Shown: positions 32,041 to 41,156 of the stretch, piece by piece | How the letters are laid out: each line of letters opens with the position of its first letter | Position numbering within the stretch: position 1 is the stretch's first letter | From: Acidobacteriota bacterium | GTDB lineage: Bacteria; Acidobacteriota; Vicinamibacteria; Vicinamibacterales; 2-12-FULL-66-21 | Direction of reading: 5' to 3' | Length of the DNA: 64,000 nt | Assembly: GCA_003222675.1 (NCBI GenBank) | Contig: QHWT01000048.1 | Span: 1 to 64,000, forward strand | Made by a program: the position numbers and the translations under genes | Notes under the pieces: model-generated | Seen by the model: only the letters and a program-made list of their open reading frames with translations | Database searches by the model: none | Told to the model about the DNA's origin: nothing

Positions 32041-35000
32041 CGTCAGCTGCAGTCTGTTCACGGAATGCAGCCATCAGGTTACGATGGAGCCGTGCCGTCG
32101 ATCCCGCGGCCGAAGCGTGAAGTCCCCATCGTTCTCACGGCGAGCGCGCTGTTATCGTTCGCCCCGGCGTATCGCGCCGCCGCCCTCGCCTTGCCGGACC
32201 TCGGCTTCGCGGTCTTTTTCATCGTTGCACAGTTGCGAAGCGGCGTCGGCGCCGCAGCTCCGTGGTTCGTCCTCGCGGCTGTTCTCCTCGGCATCGCGAT
32301 TCGCCGGCTCGATCTCGAAAGCTGGGCGCTGTTCGTTCCCGGTGGCCTGACCGGGCGCGTCGACCAGGCGTTCGGAGCACGCGCCGCGACGGCCGCCGCC
32401 TCCGTCGTGATCGTCGAGCGCATCCTGCTGGCGGCGCTGGCCTGTATCGTATTCGGTCAGTACGCTGCGTCACTGCTGTTCGCGCTGACCGGCGTCGGCC
32501 GGCTGCCGCCGATTGGGGCCGCTGCGGATCTCACGTCTGTCTTCGCGATAGTACTGCTTGGCTGGTTGTGGCTGCGCGCGCGCCGGGGCTGGCTCCTTTC
32601 GGTGGCGCGGCGAACACAGCACGTCTGGCTGGCGGTCGGCACGTTGGTGGGCCTCGCGATCTGTGCTGCAATCTCCGCCGGCCGAGCGTGGACGAAGACC
32701 GAACTCGCGCTGCTGCACAATGCTTCGGACCTGACGACCACAGGATGGTGGGCCATCGTCGTGGCCCTCGCGACGTTCGGGCAGGCCTCGCCTGCGATCG
32801 GCGTCGGCGACAGCCTTCCCCGCATCGCGCGCGAGCTCGAGCCACCGCGGAGCGTCGGCCTCAGGCGGACGGCGGCACTCACCGGCGTTTACGGGCTCGC
32901 CGTTACGACGCTGCTGTCCTTTCTTTATGTGGCGCTCGTGCCGGTGACGGCCGATCCCCGATGGATCGATGCACCGCTCATCGCGCTCGCGCAGAATCTC
33001 ACCGCGCCATTGTGGCTCAGAGCCCTGCTCGCGCTGGCCGTCGTCGCGGCGGCCGGGCTGCTGCTCGGGCAAGCGACGCGCGCCGCGCTCTGGGGCGCGG
33101 AGAGCGCGCTGGCGCGATTGGCCGAGCGCGATGTCCTGGCTCTGATCTTCCGCGCGCGCGACCCGAAGTTCGGCAGGTACGCCGCGGCGATCGATACCGT
33201 TGCCGTCGCGGCCGCCGGCGCCATCGTGATGAGCGGCGCGAGCCGTGCGTGGCTCGGGTCCGCCTACGCGCTGTCCGTCGTGGCGACCTTCGTGCTGCAG
33301 ATCTCCGCGCTGCTGCGGCTGCGCCGGCGGCCCGCCGGCGCGCCACTGCGATTACCGCTCAACCTGCGGTTCGCAGGCCGTGAATGGGCGTTCGGCACGT
33401 GGTCCGTCGGCATCCTGCTCGCGCTGTCCGGTCTCGCGATGCTCGCTCGCCACGAGGCCGGCGCCATTGGCGCGGCCGTCGCGATAGCCGCGCTCGCGTT
33501 CGTGCTTGCGACACGGGCGGGCCGCACTGTGGGTTCCGAGCCCGCGGATCTCGATGCCTCGCAGCTTCTCCCCTCCACCGAGCTCTCGTTCGGTCCGCTC
33601 GAGCCCAGGCCGCAGACGATCCTGGTGCCGGTGCGCAATCCCAACTGGCTCGCCCACGTGGATGCAGCCCTCCGGACGTCGCGCGATCACCACGTCGTGA
33701 TCATGATGGCGCGGATCATCGGCATCGATACCGACGACGAATGGACCGACGAGACGCATCCAACCGCGTCGGAACGGCTCGTGTTCTCGCGGGCACTCGC
33801 GCTCGCTGAGCGCTATGGCCGTTCTGTCCGGCTGATGATCATGCCGGCGCGCAACGTCTTCGACGCTCTCGTCGCCGCGGTGCAGCGGCTGCAGGCGTCC
33901 GAGATCTACGTGGGCGAGTCCGCCTCGATTTCGGCCGACGCGCAGGCGCAGCTGCTCGGCCAGGCGTGGGAGCGCGCGCCGCGATCGGACCTCCACGTCC
34001 GCCTCGTCATCCATCACCGCAGCGGCCGCGCCGACGTCTATCACCTCGGCGCGCATGCCCCAGAGCTCAATGCGCGGGATCTCGATCTGATTCATTCGGT
34101 CTGGCTCGACGCCGTCAAGGCGCTCGGCCGCCACGTTCATCATCACGACATCGTTCGAGCGGCGCTGACGCAAATGACTGAACAACTGAGCGGTCCAGAC
34201 CGCGACGGGGCGTTGGAAGCCATCAGGCAGGTGGCCAAACCAGCGGACGAGCTCGCCGCGGCGCTTCGCACGCGCGACTACGCGCGTCTCCGCGACATGA
34301 TGCGGAACCGTCCACCAAGTGACCTCGGAGAACTGCTGGGGGCGCTTCCGCTGGAAGACCAGGCCGTCGTCTTCCGGCTGCTGCCGCGCAAGGATGCGGC
34401 GGCGACGTTCGAGTACCTGCCGCAGGACGCGCGCGAGGCGCTGTTGAAGACATTGTCGAAGGAGGTCGTGGCCTCGATTCTCAACGAGATGGCGCCTGAC
34501 GACCGCACGATGTTTCTCGAGGAGCTGCCGGCGGCGGCCACGCGCGAGCTGCTCTCGCTGCTGACGCCGCAGGAACGCGGGATCGCGCTGACGCTGCTGG
34601 GGTATCCGGAGAGGTCGGTCGGGCGCCTCATGACGCCCGACTATGTCGCGGTGCACGAGGAGTGGACCGTCCAGGAGGTGCTCGACTACATCCGCCGGCA
34701 CGGTCAGGACAGCGAAACGCTCAACGTCATCTACGTCGTCGACGACCACGGCGGGCTGGTCGACGACATCCGCATCAGGGCGGTGCTGCTCGCCGACCCG
34801 GCGCGGCACGTGTCGGAGATCATGGATCGCCGGTTCGTCGCCCTGAAGGCGACCGACGATCAGCAGACGGCGGTGTCGGTGTTCCGCCAGTACGATCGCT
34901 CGGCCCTGCCGGTCACCGACACCGCGGGCATGCTGATCGGCATCGTGACGGTGGACGACATCCTCGACGTGGCGGAAACCGAAGCGACCAAGGACATCCA

Positions 35001-35604
35001 GCGCATCGGCGGATCGGAAGCGCTCGACCAGCCCTACATGGACATCTCGTTCGGCAAGATGATTCAGAAGCGCGCGGGATGGCTGACGGCGCTGTTCGTC
35101 GGCGAGATGCTGACCGCGACGGCGATGGGCTTCTTCGAGGCGGAGATCTCGCGCGCCGTCGTCCTCGCGCTGTTCGTCCCGCTGATCATTTCGAGCGGCG
35201 GCAATTCCGGATCGCAGGCGTCGACGCTCGTCATCCGCGCGCTCGCGCTCGGCGAAGTGCGACTACGTGACTGGTGGCGTGTGATGCGGCGCGAACTGGC
35301 CGCGGGCCTGGCGCTCGGCGCAATCCTTGCGGCGATTGGCTTCATGCGCATCAGCATCTGGTCGGCGTTCTCGGATGTGTACGGCCAGCACTGGATGCTG
35401 GTCGCCATCACGGTCGCGATCGCGCTGGTGGGCATCGTCCTGTGGGGGACGCTGGTCGGCTCGCTGCTGCCCTTCCTGCTGCGGCGGCTCGGCTTTGATC
35501 CCGCAGCCTCCTCGGCGCCCTTCGTCGCGACGCTCGTCGATGTCACGGGACTTCTGATTTACTTCTCCGTTGCGCTGATCGTGCTCCACGGAACGCTCTT
35601 GTAA
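31981..35604 (+). CDS. Fusion transporter: APC-permease-like domain + universal-stress-like domain + MgtE Mg2+ transporter (MgtE_N, CBS pair, MgtE TM)
   Basis: 1207 aa; ~12 hydrophobic segments, TILVPVRNPNWLAHVDAALRTSRDHHVVIMMA USP-like segment, MgtE_N repeats, CBS pair (RLMTPDYVAVHEEWTVQEVLDYIRR), ISSGGNSGSQASTLVIRALALGEV. True start probably downstream of 31981. Confidence 0.8.
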   Translation: MEDCIVVELKAVATTVPLEERQLQSVHGMQPSGYDGAVPSIPRPKREVPIVLTASALLSFAPAYRAAALALPDLGFAVFFIVAQLRSGVGAAAPWFVLAAVLLGIAIRRLDLESWALFVPGGLTGRVDQAFGARAATAAASVVIVERILLAALACIVFGQYAASLLFALTGVGRLPPIGAAADLTSVFAIVLLGWLWLRARRGWLLSVARRTQHVWLAVGTLVGLAICAAISAGRAWTKTELALLHNASDLTTTGWWAIVVALATFGQASPAIGVGDSLPRIARELEPPRSVGLRRTAALTGVYGLAVTTLLSFLYVALVPVTADPRWIDAPLIALAQNLTAPLWLRALLALAVVAAAGLLLGQATRAALWGAESALARLAERDVLALIFRARDPKFGRYAAAIDTVAVAAAGAIVMSGASRAWLGSAYALSVVATFVLQISALLRLRRRPAGAPLRLPLNLRFAGREWAFGTWSVGILLALSGLAMLARHEAGAIGAAVAIAALAFVLATRAGRTVGSEPADLDASQLLPSTELSFGPLEPRPQTILVPVRNPNWLAHVDAALRTSRDHHVVIMMARIIGIDTDDEWTDETHPTASERLVFSRALALAERYGRSVRLMIMPARNVFDALVAAVQRLQASEIYVGESASISADAQAQLLGQAWERAPRSDLHVRLVIHHRSGRADVYHLGAHAPELNARDLDLIHSVWLDAVKALGRHVHHHDIVRAALTQMTEQLSGPDRDGALEAIRQVAKPADELAAALRTRDYARLRDMMRNRPPSDLGELLGALPLEDQAVVFRLLPRKDAAATFEYLPQDAREALLKTLSKEVVASILNEMAPDDRTMFLEELPAAATRELLSLLTPQERGIALTLLGYPERSVGRLMTPDYVAVHEEWTVQEVLDYIRRHGQDSETLNVIYVVDDHGGLVDDIRIRAVLLADPARHVSEIMDRRFVALKATDDQQTAVSVFRQYDRSALPVTDTAGMLIGIVTVDDILDVAETEATKDIQRIGGSEALDQPYMDISFGKMIQKRAGWLTALFVGEMLTATAMGFFEAEISRAVVLALFVPLIISSGGNSGSQASTLVIRALALGEVRLRDWWRVMRRELAAGLALGAILAAIGFMRISIWSAFSDVYGQHWMLVAITVAIALVGIVLWGTLVGSLLPFLLRRLGFDPAASSAPFVATLVDVTGLLIYFSVALIVLHGTLL

Positions 35605-35650
35605 CGGTCGTATCGCCGTGGCTTGCGTAGATCTCCAGCTTGCGGTCCGC

Positions 35651-36349
35651 TCAGCGCGATGGGGGTACGAGTTGCAGGCGATACCCGACCCACGGTTCCG
35701 TGAGGAGATGTGCAGGACTCGAGGGGTTCACCTCGATTTTTTTCCGCAGCTGGTTCACGAAGACGCGCAGGTAATCGACCTGATCGCCGTAATCGGGTCC
35801 CCACACGGCCTGCAGGAGCTCCCGATGCGTCAGCACTTTGTTGGCATGCCCCGCCAGGTACCGCAGCAGGTCGAACTCCTTCGGCGTCAGACGCACGTCG
35901 CGCCCGCGGGCCGTCACGCGACGCGTGTCGAAGTCCACTTCAGCCGCGCCGAGCTTGAGCCGTCCGCTCGGCCCATGCGTCGAGGGCGTTCGCCTCAGTG
36001 CGGCCCGGATCCGTGCGAGGAGCTCAGGCGCGTTGTACGGTTTGGTCACGTAGTCGTCCGCGCCCGCATCGAGCGCCTGGACCTTGTCCGCTTCGCTGTC
36101 GCGCACGGTCAGCATGATAATCGCGATGTCCGAGGTCGCGCGAATTGCGCGGCACGTTTCAAGGCCGCCCACGCCCGGCATGTTCATATCGAGCAGCACG
36201 AGATCGAACCGGTGGTCCCGAATCTTCTCCAGCGCCGCCTCCCCATCCTTGACATCGTCCACTTCGTAGCCCTGACCCATCAGCGTGACGCGCATCACGC
36301 GCCGGATTTGTGGGTCGTCGTCCACAACGAGGATCCGGCCGGCGCTCAT
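35651..36349 (-). CDS. OmpR-family response regulator, KdpE-like
   Basis: RILVVDDDPQIRRVMRVTL, LDMNMPG, winged-helix HELLQAVWGPDYGDQVDYLRVFVNQLRKKIE. Confidence 0.9.
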   Translation of the reverse strand: MSAGRILVVDDDPQIRRVMRVTLMGQGYEVDDVKDGEAALEKIRDHRFDLVLLDMNMPGVGGLETCRAIRATSDIAIIMLTVRDSEADKVQALDAGADDYVTKPYNAPELLARIRAALRRTPSTHGPSGRLKLGAAEVDFDTRRVTARGRDVRLTPKEFDLLRYLAGHANKVLTHRELLQAVWGPDYGDQVDYLRVFVNQLRKKIEVNPSSPAHLLTEPWVGYRLQLVPPSR

Positions 36350-37785
36350 AAAGATGTCCGTCCTCCGCGCGGAAGCGACAGCGTAAAGGCAGTTCCCGCA
36401 TCGGCCGAGCTGGCCAGCGTCAGCGTTCCCTGATGCGCTCCGGCAATCTGCCGGACGATCGCAAGTCCCATCCCGGTGCCCGGAATCCTGCGAGCCTGCG
36501 CGCCCCGATAGAAGCGCTCGACGACGCGAGGCTGTTCGCGGTCCGGAATCGCGGATCCGGAATTGCGGACGGTGATCTCCACCGCCTCATTGCTGCGCGC
36601 CTCGATGCGAATCGTGGACGTTGCCGGCGAGTATTTCAGAGCGTTATCGAGCAATTGCCGCAGCGCGAGCGCGAGCAGATCGCGATCGGCGTCAACCGTC
36701 AGGCCCTCGGAAATGCGCGTGATGAGATCGTGGCCATCCAGTTGCCTCTGGAACCGCCGCAACGCGCCGGCAATCACGGCCTGGACGTCCAGCCGCTCGA
36801 GATGGACCACGAAATCGCCGGCATCAATCCGCAGCATCTGGACCGCGTCGCTGACCAGCGCGCCGAGACGGTCCAGGCCTTCGTCGATGATCGCGATCAG
36901 CTCGCGGTCCGCGACGAGATCGCCGGACGTGCTCGCGAGCAGGTTGCTCGAGGCCGCTTTCATGGAGGTCAGCGGCGTCTTGAACTCGTGCGCCAACGCG
37001 TCGAGGACCGTCGCGCGCAGCTCGCTGCTCTCGCGCGCCGCCTCCGCGCGCGCCGTGGCTTCATTTGCGCGCGCGCGCTCCAATCCAATCGCTGCGAGGT
37101 TCGCGATCGAGTGCAGGACCGTATCGCTGAGGCCCGCGTCGGCGACAGCAACACTTCCGATCGGAGTACCACCCAGCTGAATGGCAATGATGATGAACCC
37201 CGCTCGGTCGCGAACCGAGGCCGCATGTCGTGCGACGTCGCGAAGCTTCGCATCGATCTCCGGCCAGTCCCGCGCTCCGGCCCACGAGACCGTATCCGTG
37301 CGCTGATCGTACACGCCGACCGTCTGCAGCCCGAATGCGTCGACGATATGACGCGCCATGTGCCCAGGCATCGTGACACCACGTTCGGAGAGGAGAAGAG
37401 CCCGGCTGAGTACGTACAGGCGTTCGAGGTCGCGCTGACGGGTCAGGGCGTCCATATGGCGCCGTCGTGCGCGCCCGGACAACTGGCTCGTGATAATCGC
37501 GGTCAAGAGAAACGCAACGAGTGCCACCCAGTTCTGCAGATCGGCAATCGTCAGGGTGCCGACCGGCGGAAGAAAGAAGAAGTTGAAACAGAGCACGGCG
37601 CCGAGCGACGCGCTCGTCGACTCCGCAATGCCCCACCGCGTCGCGATCAACAGAATGACGACGACATACGTCAAGGCGATCGTCGTGGGGTTCACGTGGA
37701 CGGCAAACGAGTACGCCGCGGTGACGCCTGCCACGACGCCGAGCGAGATCGCCATGCGGCCAGCCACGCGCGCGCGGTGATTCAT
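36346..37785 (-). CDS. Sensor histidine kinase, KdpD-like with DUF4118-type membrane region but lacking the N-terminal KdpD/USP module
   Basis: TM region with FNFFFLPPVGTLTIAD, GAF-like region, DALAHEFKTPLTSMKAASSNLL H-box, ATP-binding GTGMGLAIVRQI; overlaps the regulator by 4 bp. Confidence 0.85.
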   Translation of the reverse strand: MNHRARVAGRMAISLGVVAGVTAAYSFAVHVNPTTIALTYVVVILLIATRWGIAESTSASLGAVLCFNFFFLPPVGTLTIADLQNWVALVAFLLTAIITSQLSGRARRRHMDALTRQRDLERLYVLSRALLLSERGVTMPGHMARHIVDAFGLQTVGVYDQRTDTVSWAGARDWPEIDAKLRDVARHAASVRDRAGFIIIAIQLGGTPIGSVAVADAGLSDTVLHSIANLAAIGLERARANEATARAEAARESSELRATVLDALAHEFKTPLTSMKAASSNLLASTSGDLVADRELIAIIDEGLDRLGALVSDAVQMLRIDAGDFVVHLERLDVQAVIAGALRRFQRQLDGHDLITRISEGLTVDADRDLLALALRQLLDNALKYSPATSTIRIEARSNEAVEITVRNSGSAIPDREQPRVVERFYRGAQARRIPGTGMGLAIVRQIAGAHQGTLTLASSADAGTAFTLSLPRGGRTSL

Positions 37786-37889
37786 TGTGCCGTTTCCCGA
37801 ATCAGCCTACGCCACGTCGCGGAACAGCCTGCGGACATTCTGATGGACCGCTTAGGACTTCTTAATGCCCCCCTTTGTACGCTGCCTGT

Positions 37890-38081
37890 ATGCGTACGCT
37901 CATGGCGGTCCGATCCGGTCGTCTGACGATGGTGTTGCCGCGCGCCGCTGCAGTGACCGCCGCTGCAGGCCTGGCCGTCGCCGGAGCGGCGGTGATCGCC
38001 GATATGCCCGCGATGGTGGGATTGACCGTTGCGGTCAGCGCATCAGTGCTGTGGTGCCGTTGGCTGGAGGGTCATCCGTAG
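37890..38081 (+). CDS. Candidate small hydrophobic membrane protein (63 aa)
   Basis: MRTLMAVRSGRLTMVLPRAAAVTAAAGLAVAGAAVIADMPAMVGLTVAVSASVLWCRWLEGHP; lies between two shared ACTTCTTAATG boxes. Confidence 0.35.
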   Translation: MRTLMAVRSGRLTMVLPRAAAVTAAAGLAVAGAAVIADMPAMVGLTVAVSASVLWCRWLEGHP

Positions 38082-38082
38082 T

Positions 38083-38100
38083 CTTTATGACTTCTTAATG
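38083..38100 (+). promoter_or_regulatory. PhoB/OmpR-type direct-repeat box
   Basis: CTTTATG-ACTT-CTTAATG (7-4-7, 11-bp period); ACTTCTTAATG also at 37858-37868. Confidence 0.45.
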
Positions 38101-38120
38101 GGTCTGCCACTATGATCGAC

Positions 38121-38265
38121 GTGCCAAAGCGCCGCCGCCTCTCGGCGCGCGGGGGAACCACAGCGGCCAATAAGGGCCGCCGGGGCGAATTCGAGAGCAC
38201 GCCGATGCGCGCGCCCTCGGACGAGGACTTCCAACCTCGAGCCCGTCAGCTAACCTCGCCGGCAG
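38121..38265 (+). ncRNA. ydaO-yuaA type c-di-AMP riboswitch
   Basis: Ordered conserved blocks: TGCC (P1), GGGGGAACCA, GGGGCGAAT, CCCGTCAGCTAACCTCG, GGCA (P1'); directly upstream of a KimA-like permease. Confidence 0.88.
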
Positions 38266-38280
38266 ATTGGAAGGCTCGTC

Positions 38281-40119
38281 GTGGCCGAAGGTGGCGCGTA
38301 CTCGGCGTTGAAGCGGGTCCTGCTCGGGCGGCCGATCCCCACTCACCTTGCTCATCACGAACGTCTCTCGAAGATCACGGGCCTCGCGGTTCTTTCGTCT
38401 GACGCGCTCTCGTCAGTCGCGTATGCCACCGAGGAGATTCTCCGGGTCCTCGTAATTGGCGGGCTCGGCGTCCTTGGGTTCTCGACGCCGATCGGCCTGT
38501 GCATCGCGACGCTGCTGGCGCTCGTCGCATTCTCGTATCGGCAGACGATCTACGCGTATCCCAGCGGCGGCGGCGCCTACATCGTTTCGAAGGACAACCT
38601 GGGAAGCGGCGCCGCGCTGGTCGCCGCCGCCGCCCTGCTCATCGACTACACGCTGACGGTGGCGGTCAGCATCGCGGCGGGCGTCGCCGCGGTCACGTCG
38701 GCCTTTCCGACGCTGCACGTCAATCGCGTGGAGCTGTCGCTCGTCTTCCTGGCCCTGCTTGCGATTGGCAATCTGCGGGGCATCCGTGAGTCCGGCAGGA
38801 TCTTCTCGATTCCGACCTACTTCTTCATCGTAATGATTCTTGGCCTGGTTGGGGTGGGCGTGTGGCGTTACGTGACCGGAACGATCCATCCAATCGAGAC
38901 GAATAATCCGGTTCCGATCGGCGGCGGCGTTCTCGGCACGTTCGCGCTGTTGACGGCATTCTCAAACGGGTGCACCGCGATGACCGGCGTCGAGGCGGTC
39001 TCGAACGGCGTTCCGGCATTTCGTCCTCCGGAGGCGAAGAACGCTGCACGGACGCTGATCACGATGGCGATACTGTCTATCACGATGTTCGTCGGCATCA
39101 CGATCCTCGCGCACGCCTACCGCGTGGTGCCGTCGGAGACCGAGACGATCGTCTCGCAAATCGCCCGCGGCACGTTCGGAGGCCGCGGCATTCTCTACTT
39201 CGGGGTGCAGCTGGCGACGATGCTGATCCTGGTTCTTGCGGCGAACACCGCGTATTCGGATTTCCCCCGGCTGGCTTCAATCGTTGCGCGCGATGGATAC
39301 CTGCCGCGCCAGTTCGCAAACCAGGGTGACCGGCTCGCATTCTCGAACGGCATCATCGCCTTGAGCGTCTTCGCCGGTGTACTGCTGATCGCTTTCGGCG
39401 GCGATACGCACGCGCTGATTCCGCTCTACATGATCGGCGTCTTCATTTCGTTCACGCTCTCGCAGGGAGGAATGGTGCTGCACTGGCGGCGGCTCGGGGG
39501 ACCTGGATGGCGAACGAGCGCACTGATCAACGGGATTGGCGCAGTCGCCACGGCCGTCGTGCTGGTGATCGTCGCGATGACGAAGACGCTCGAAGGAGCC
39601 TGGATCATCCTGCTGTTGATCCCGATTCTCGTTCTGGTGTTCAGGGCCACACACGCGCATTACCATCACGTCGCGTCGCAGCTGTCTCTCCGGGGCTGGA
39701 AGGGAGAAGGGCCGCAGCACAGCACGGTGCTGGTGCCGATCGGCGGCGTCCATCGCGCCGTGCTGCAGGCAACCGCCTACGCGCGCAGCCTGTCAAATGA
39801 CGTGCGCGCGCTGTTCGTTGATACCGATCCGGCGGCAACCGAGAAGGTGCGCGCCGAGTGGGAGGAGTGGGGCGGCGGGACGCGGCTCGACGTGCTCCCC
39901 TCACCGTACCGATCGTTGATGGAGCCATTGCTCGAGTACATCGACCAGTTGCAGACCGCCAAGCCGCACGACTACGTCACGGTCGTTCTGCCGGAGTTCG
40001 TGCCCGCCCGATGGTGGCAGCACCTGCTTCACAACCAGCGGGCACTGCTCATCAAGGGCGCCCTGCTGTTCCGGCCGCGGGTGGTCGTGACGAGCGTGCC
40101 CTTTCACCTGGAACGATAA
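38281..40119 (+). CDS. KimA-like APC-family potassium/amino-acid permease with C-terminal USP-like region
   Basis: LGRPIPTHLAHHERLSKITGLAVLSSDALSSVAYATEEIL; FRPPEAKNAARTL; GTG start with GGAAGG Shine-Dalgarno. Confidence 0.88.
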   Translation: MAEGGAYSALKRVLLGRPIPTHLAHHERLSKITGLAVLSSDALSSVAYATEEILRVLVIGGLGVLGFSTPIGLCIATLLALVAFSYRQTIYAYPSGGGAYIVSKDNLGSGAALVAAAALLIDYTLTVAVSIAAGVAAVTSAFPTLHVNRVELSLVFLALLAIGNLRGIRESGRIFSIPTYFFIVMILGLVGVGVWRYVTGTIHPIETNNPVPIGGGVLGTFALLTAFSNGCTAMTGVEAVSNGVPAFRPPEAKNAARTLITMAILSITMFVGITILAHAYRVVPSETETIVSQIARGTFGGRGILYFGVQLATMLILVLAANTAYSDFPRLASIVARDGYLPRQFANQGDRLAFSNGIIALSVFAGVLLIAFGGDTHALIPLYMIGVFISFTLSQGGMVLHWRRLGGPGWRTSALINGIGAVATAVVLVIVAMTKTLEGAWIILLLIPILVLVFRATHAHYHHVASQLSLRGWKGEGPQHSTVLVPIGGVHRAVLQATAYARSLSNDVRALFVDTDPAATEKVRAEWEEWGGGTRLDVLPSPYRSLMEPLLEYIDQLQTAKPHDYVTVVLPEFVPARWWQHLLHNQRALLIKGALLFRPRVVVTSVPFHLER

Positions 40120-40145
40120 AGGGCTCATGACTCAGGGCTCATGGC

Positions 40146-40205
40146 GCCGGTCTAAAGACCCGGCCTGCAGTGCAGGGCACGTGTAGGGCGGACCTTAGGT
40201 CCGCC
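40146..40205. repeat. Two REP hairpins
   Basis: GCCGGTCTAAAGACCCGGC-CTGCAG and TGTAG-GGCGGACCTTAGGTCCGCC. Confidence 0.7.
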
Positions 40206-40304
40206 GTGTCATAAGCCGGCATGAGTCGTGAGCCTTGAGCCAGCGCCTACGAGTCCTGCGCTTGACCGCACAATTCTGTCTGTCCGCAACGCCGGCGCCA
40301 TGGA

Positions 40305-41093
40305 ATGTCGGGCCATTTCCAGCTGATTCTGCCGGGCACGGTCGTCGCAATAGGGCGGAACCCCGATATGAGCTGGTTCCAGGTCACGGAGGAGCGGCTG
40401 CGGTACCGCGGCCGGATCACACGCGCGCCCTACGACGCGTGGACGGGAATGCCTGCGGGCGAAGAGGCGATCGCCGAGGCCGCGAAGCAGATCGGCTTCC
40501 GTCTCTTCGGCCGTGCGCGCGCCGCGCGACAGACGATGTGGCGGCAGTTGAAAGACATGGCCGCCTCTCCCGCCGGTGTCGTGGCGCTCGACGCGGCTGC
40601 GGACGTCTACGCGCGGACGCTCAGCGATCTTGCTTACGCGCAGGGATTGCCGCGCGCGCAGGTCGGATTGCGGCGGCTCGTGCTCGTACCGCGTGCGCTC
40701 GCGGCCGGGCGCGCGCGCTCCGCGCTCGCGTCGCGGCTGCAACAGGCTCCGCAGATCGACGAGCTCAACGAGGCACTGCGCGCGTTTCTCTTCGAACGAG
40801 TGGTCATCGAGCTCGATGCGGCGGCGAGGCATGCGCGCCCTACCGTCAAGCGCCCGATCCGCGCGGGCGACTGGACCTGCATCGGCGTGGACACCGAGTT
40901 CGGGTGGGTCGATCAGGTCTGGTCGGGCGCCGGCTGGTCGGGGCACTTCTTCGTCTACGAGTGGCCGCCAGCGCCGATGACACGCGCGGACCGGAAAGCG
41001 GTCGCGAAGGCGGTTACCGATCTTGAATCGGGCATCAACACGCTGTCGCGCGAGCGGCGCCAACAGCTCGTCAACGCCGCGGTTCGCGCATAG
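40305..41093 (+). CDS. Conserved hypothetical protein
   Basis: 262-aa ORF (MSGHFQLILPGTVVAIGRNPDMSWFQ...); preferred over the arginine-rich antisense ORF 40209-41063. Confidence 0.6.
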   Translation: MSGHFQLILPGTVVAIGRNPDMSWFQVTEERLRYRGRITRAPYDAWTGMPAGEEAIAEAAKQIGFRLFGRARAARQTMWRQLKDMAASPAGVVALDAAADVYARTLSDLAYAQGLPRAQVGLRRLVLVPRALAAGRARSALASRLQQAPQIDELNEALRAFLFERVVIELDAAARHARPTVKRPIRAGDWTCIGVDTEFGWVDQVWSGAGWSGHFFVYEWPPAPMTRADRKAVAKAVTDLESGINTLSRERRQQLVNAAVRA

Positions 41094-41156
41094 CTCCGCG
41101 CGTCACTCACGCGCGTTTGGGCAATCGACATTCAGCATTCGGTATTAACGCGTTTT

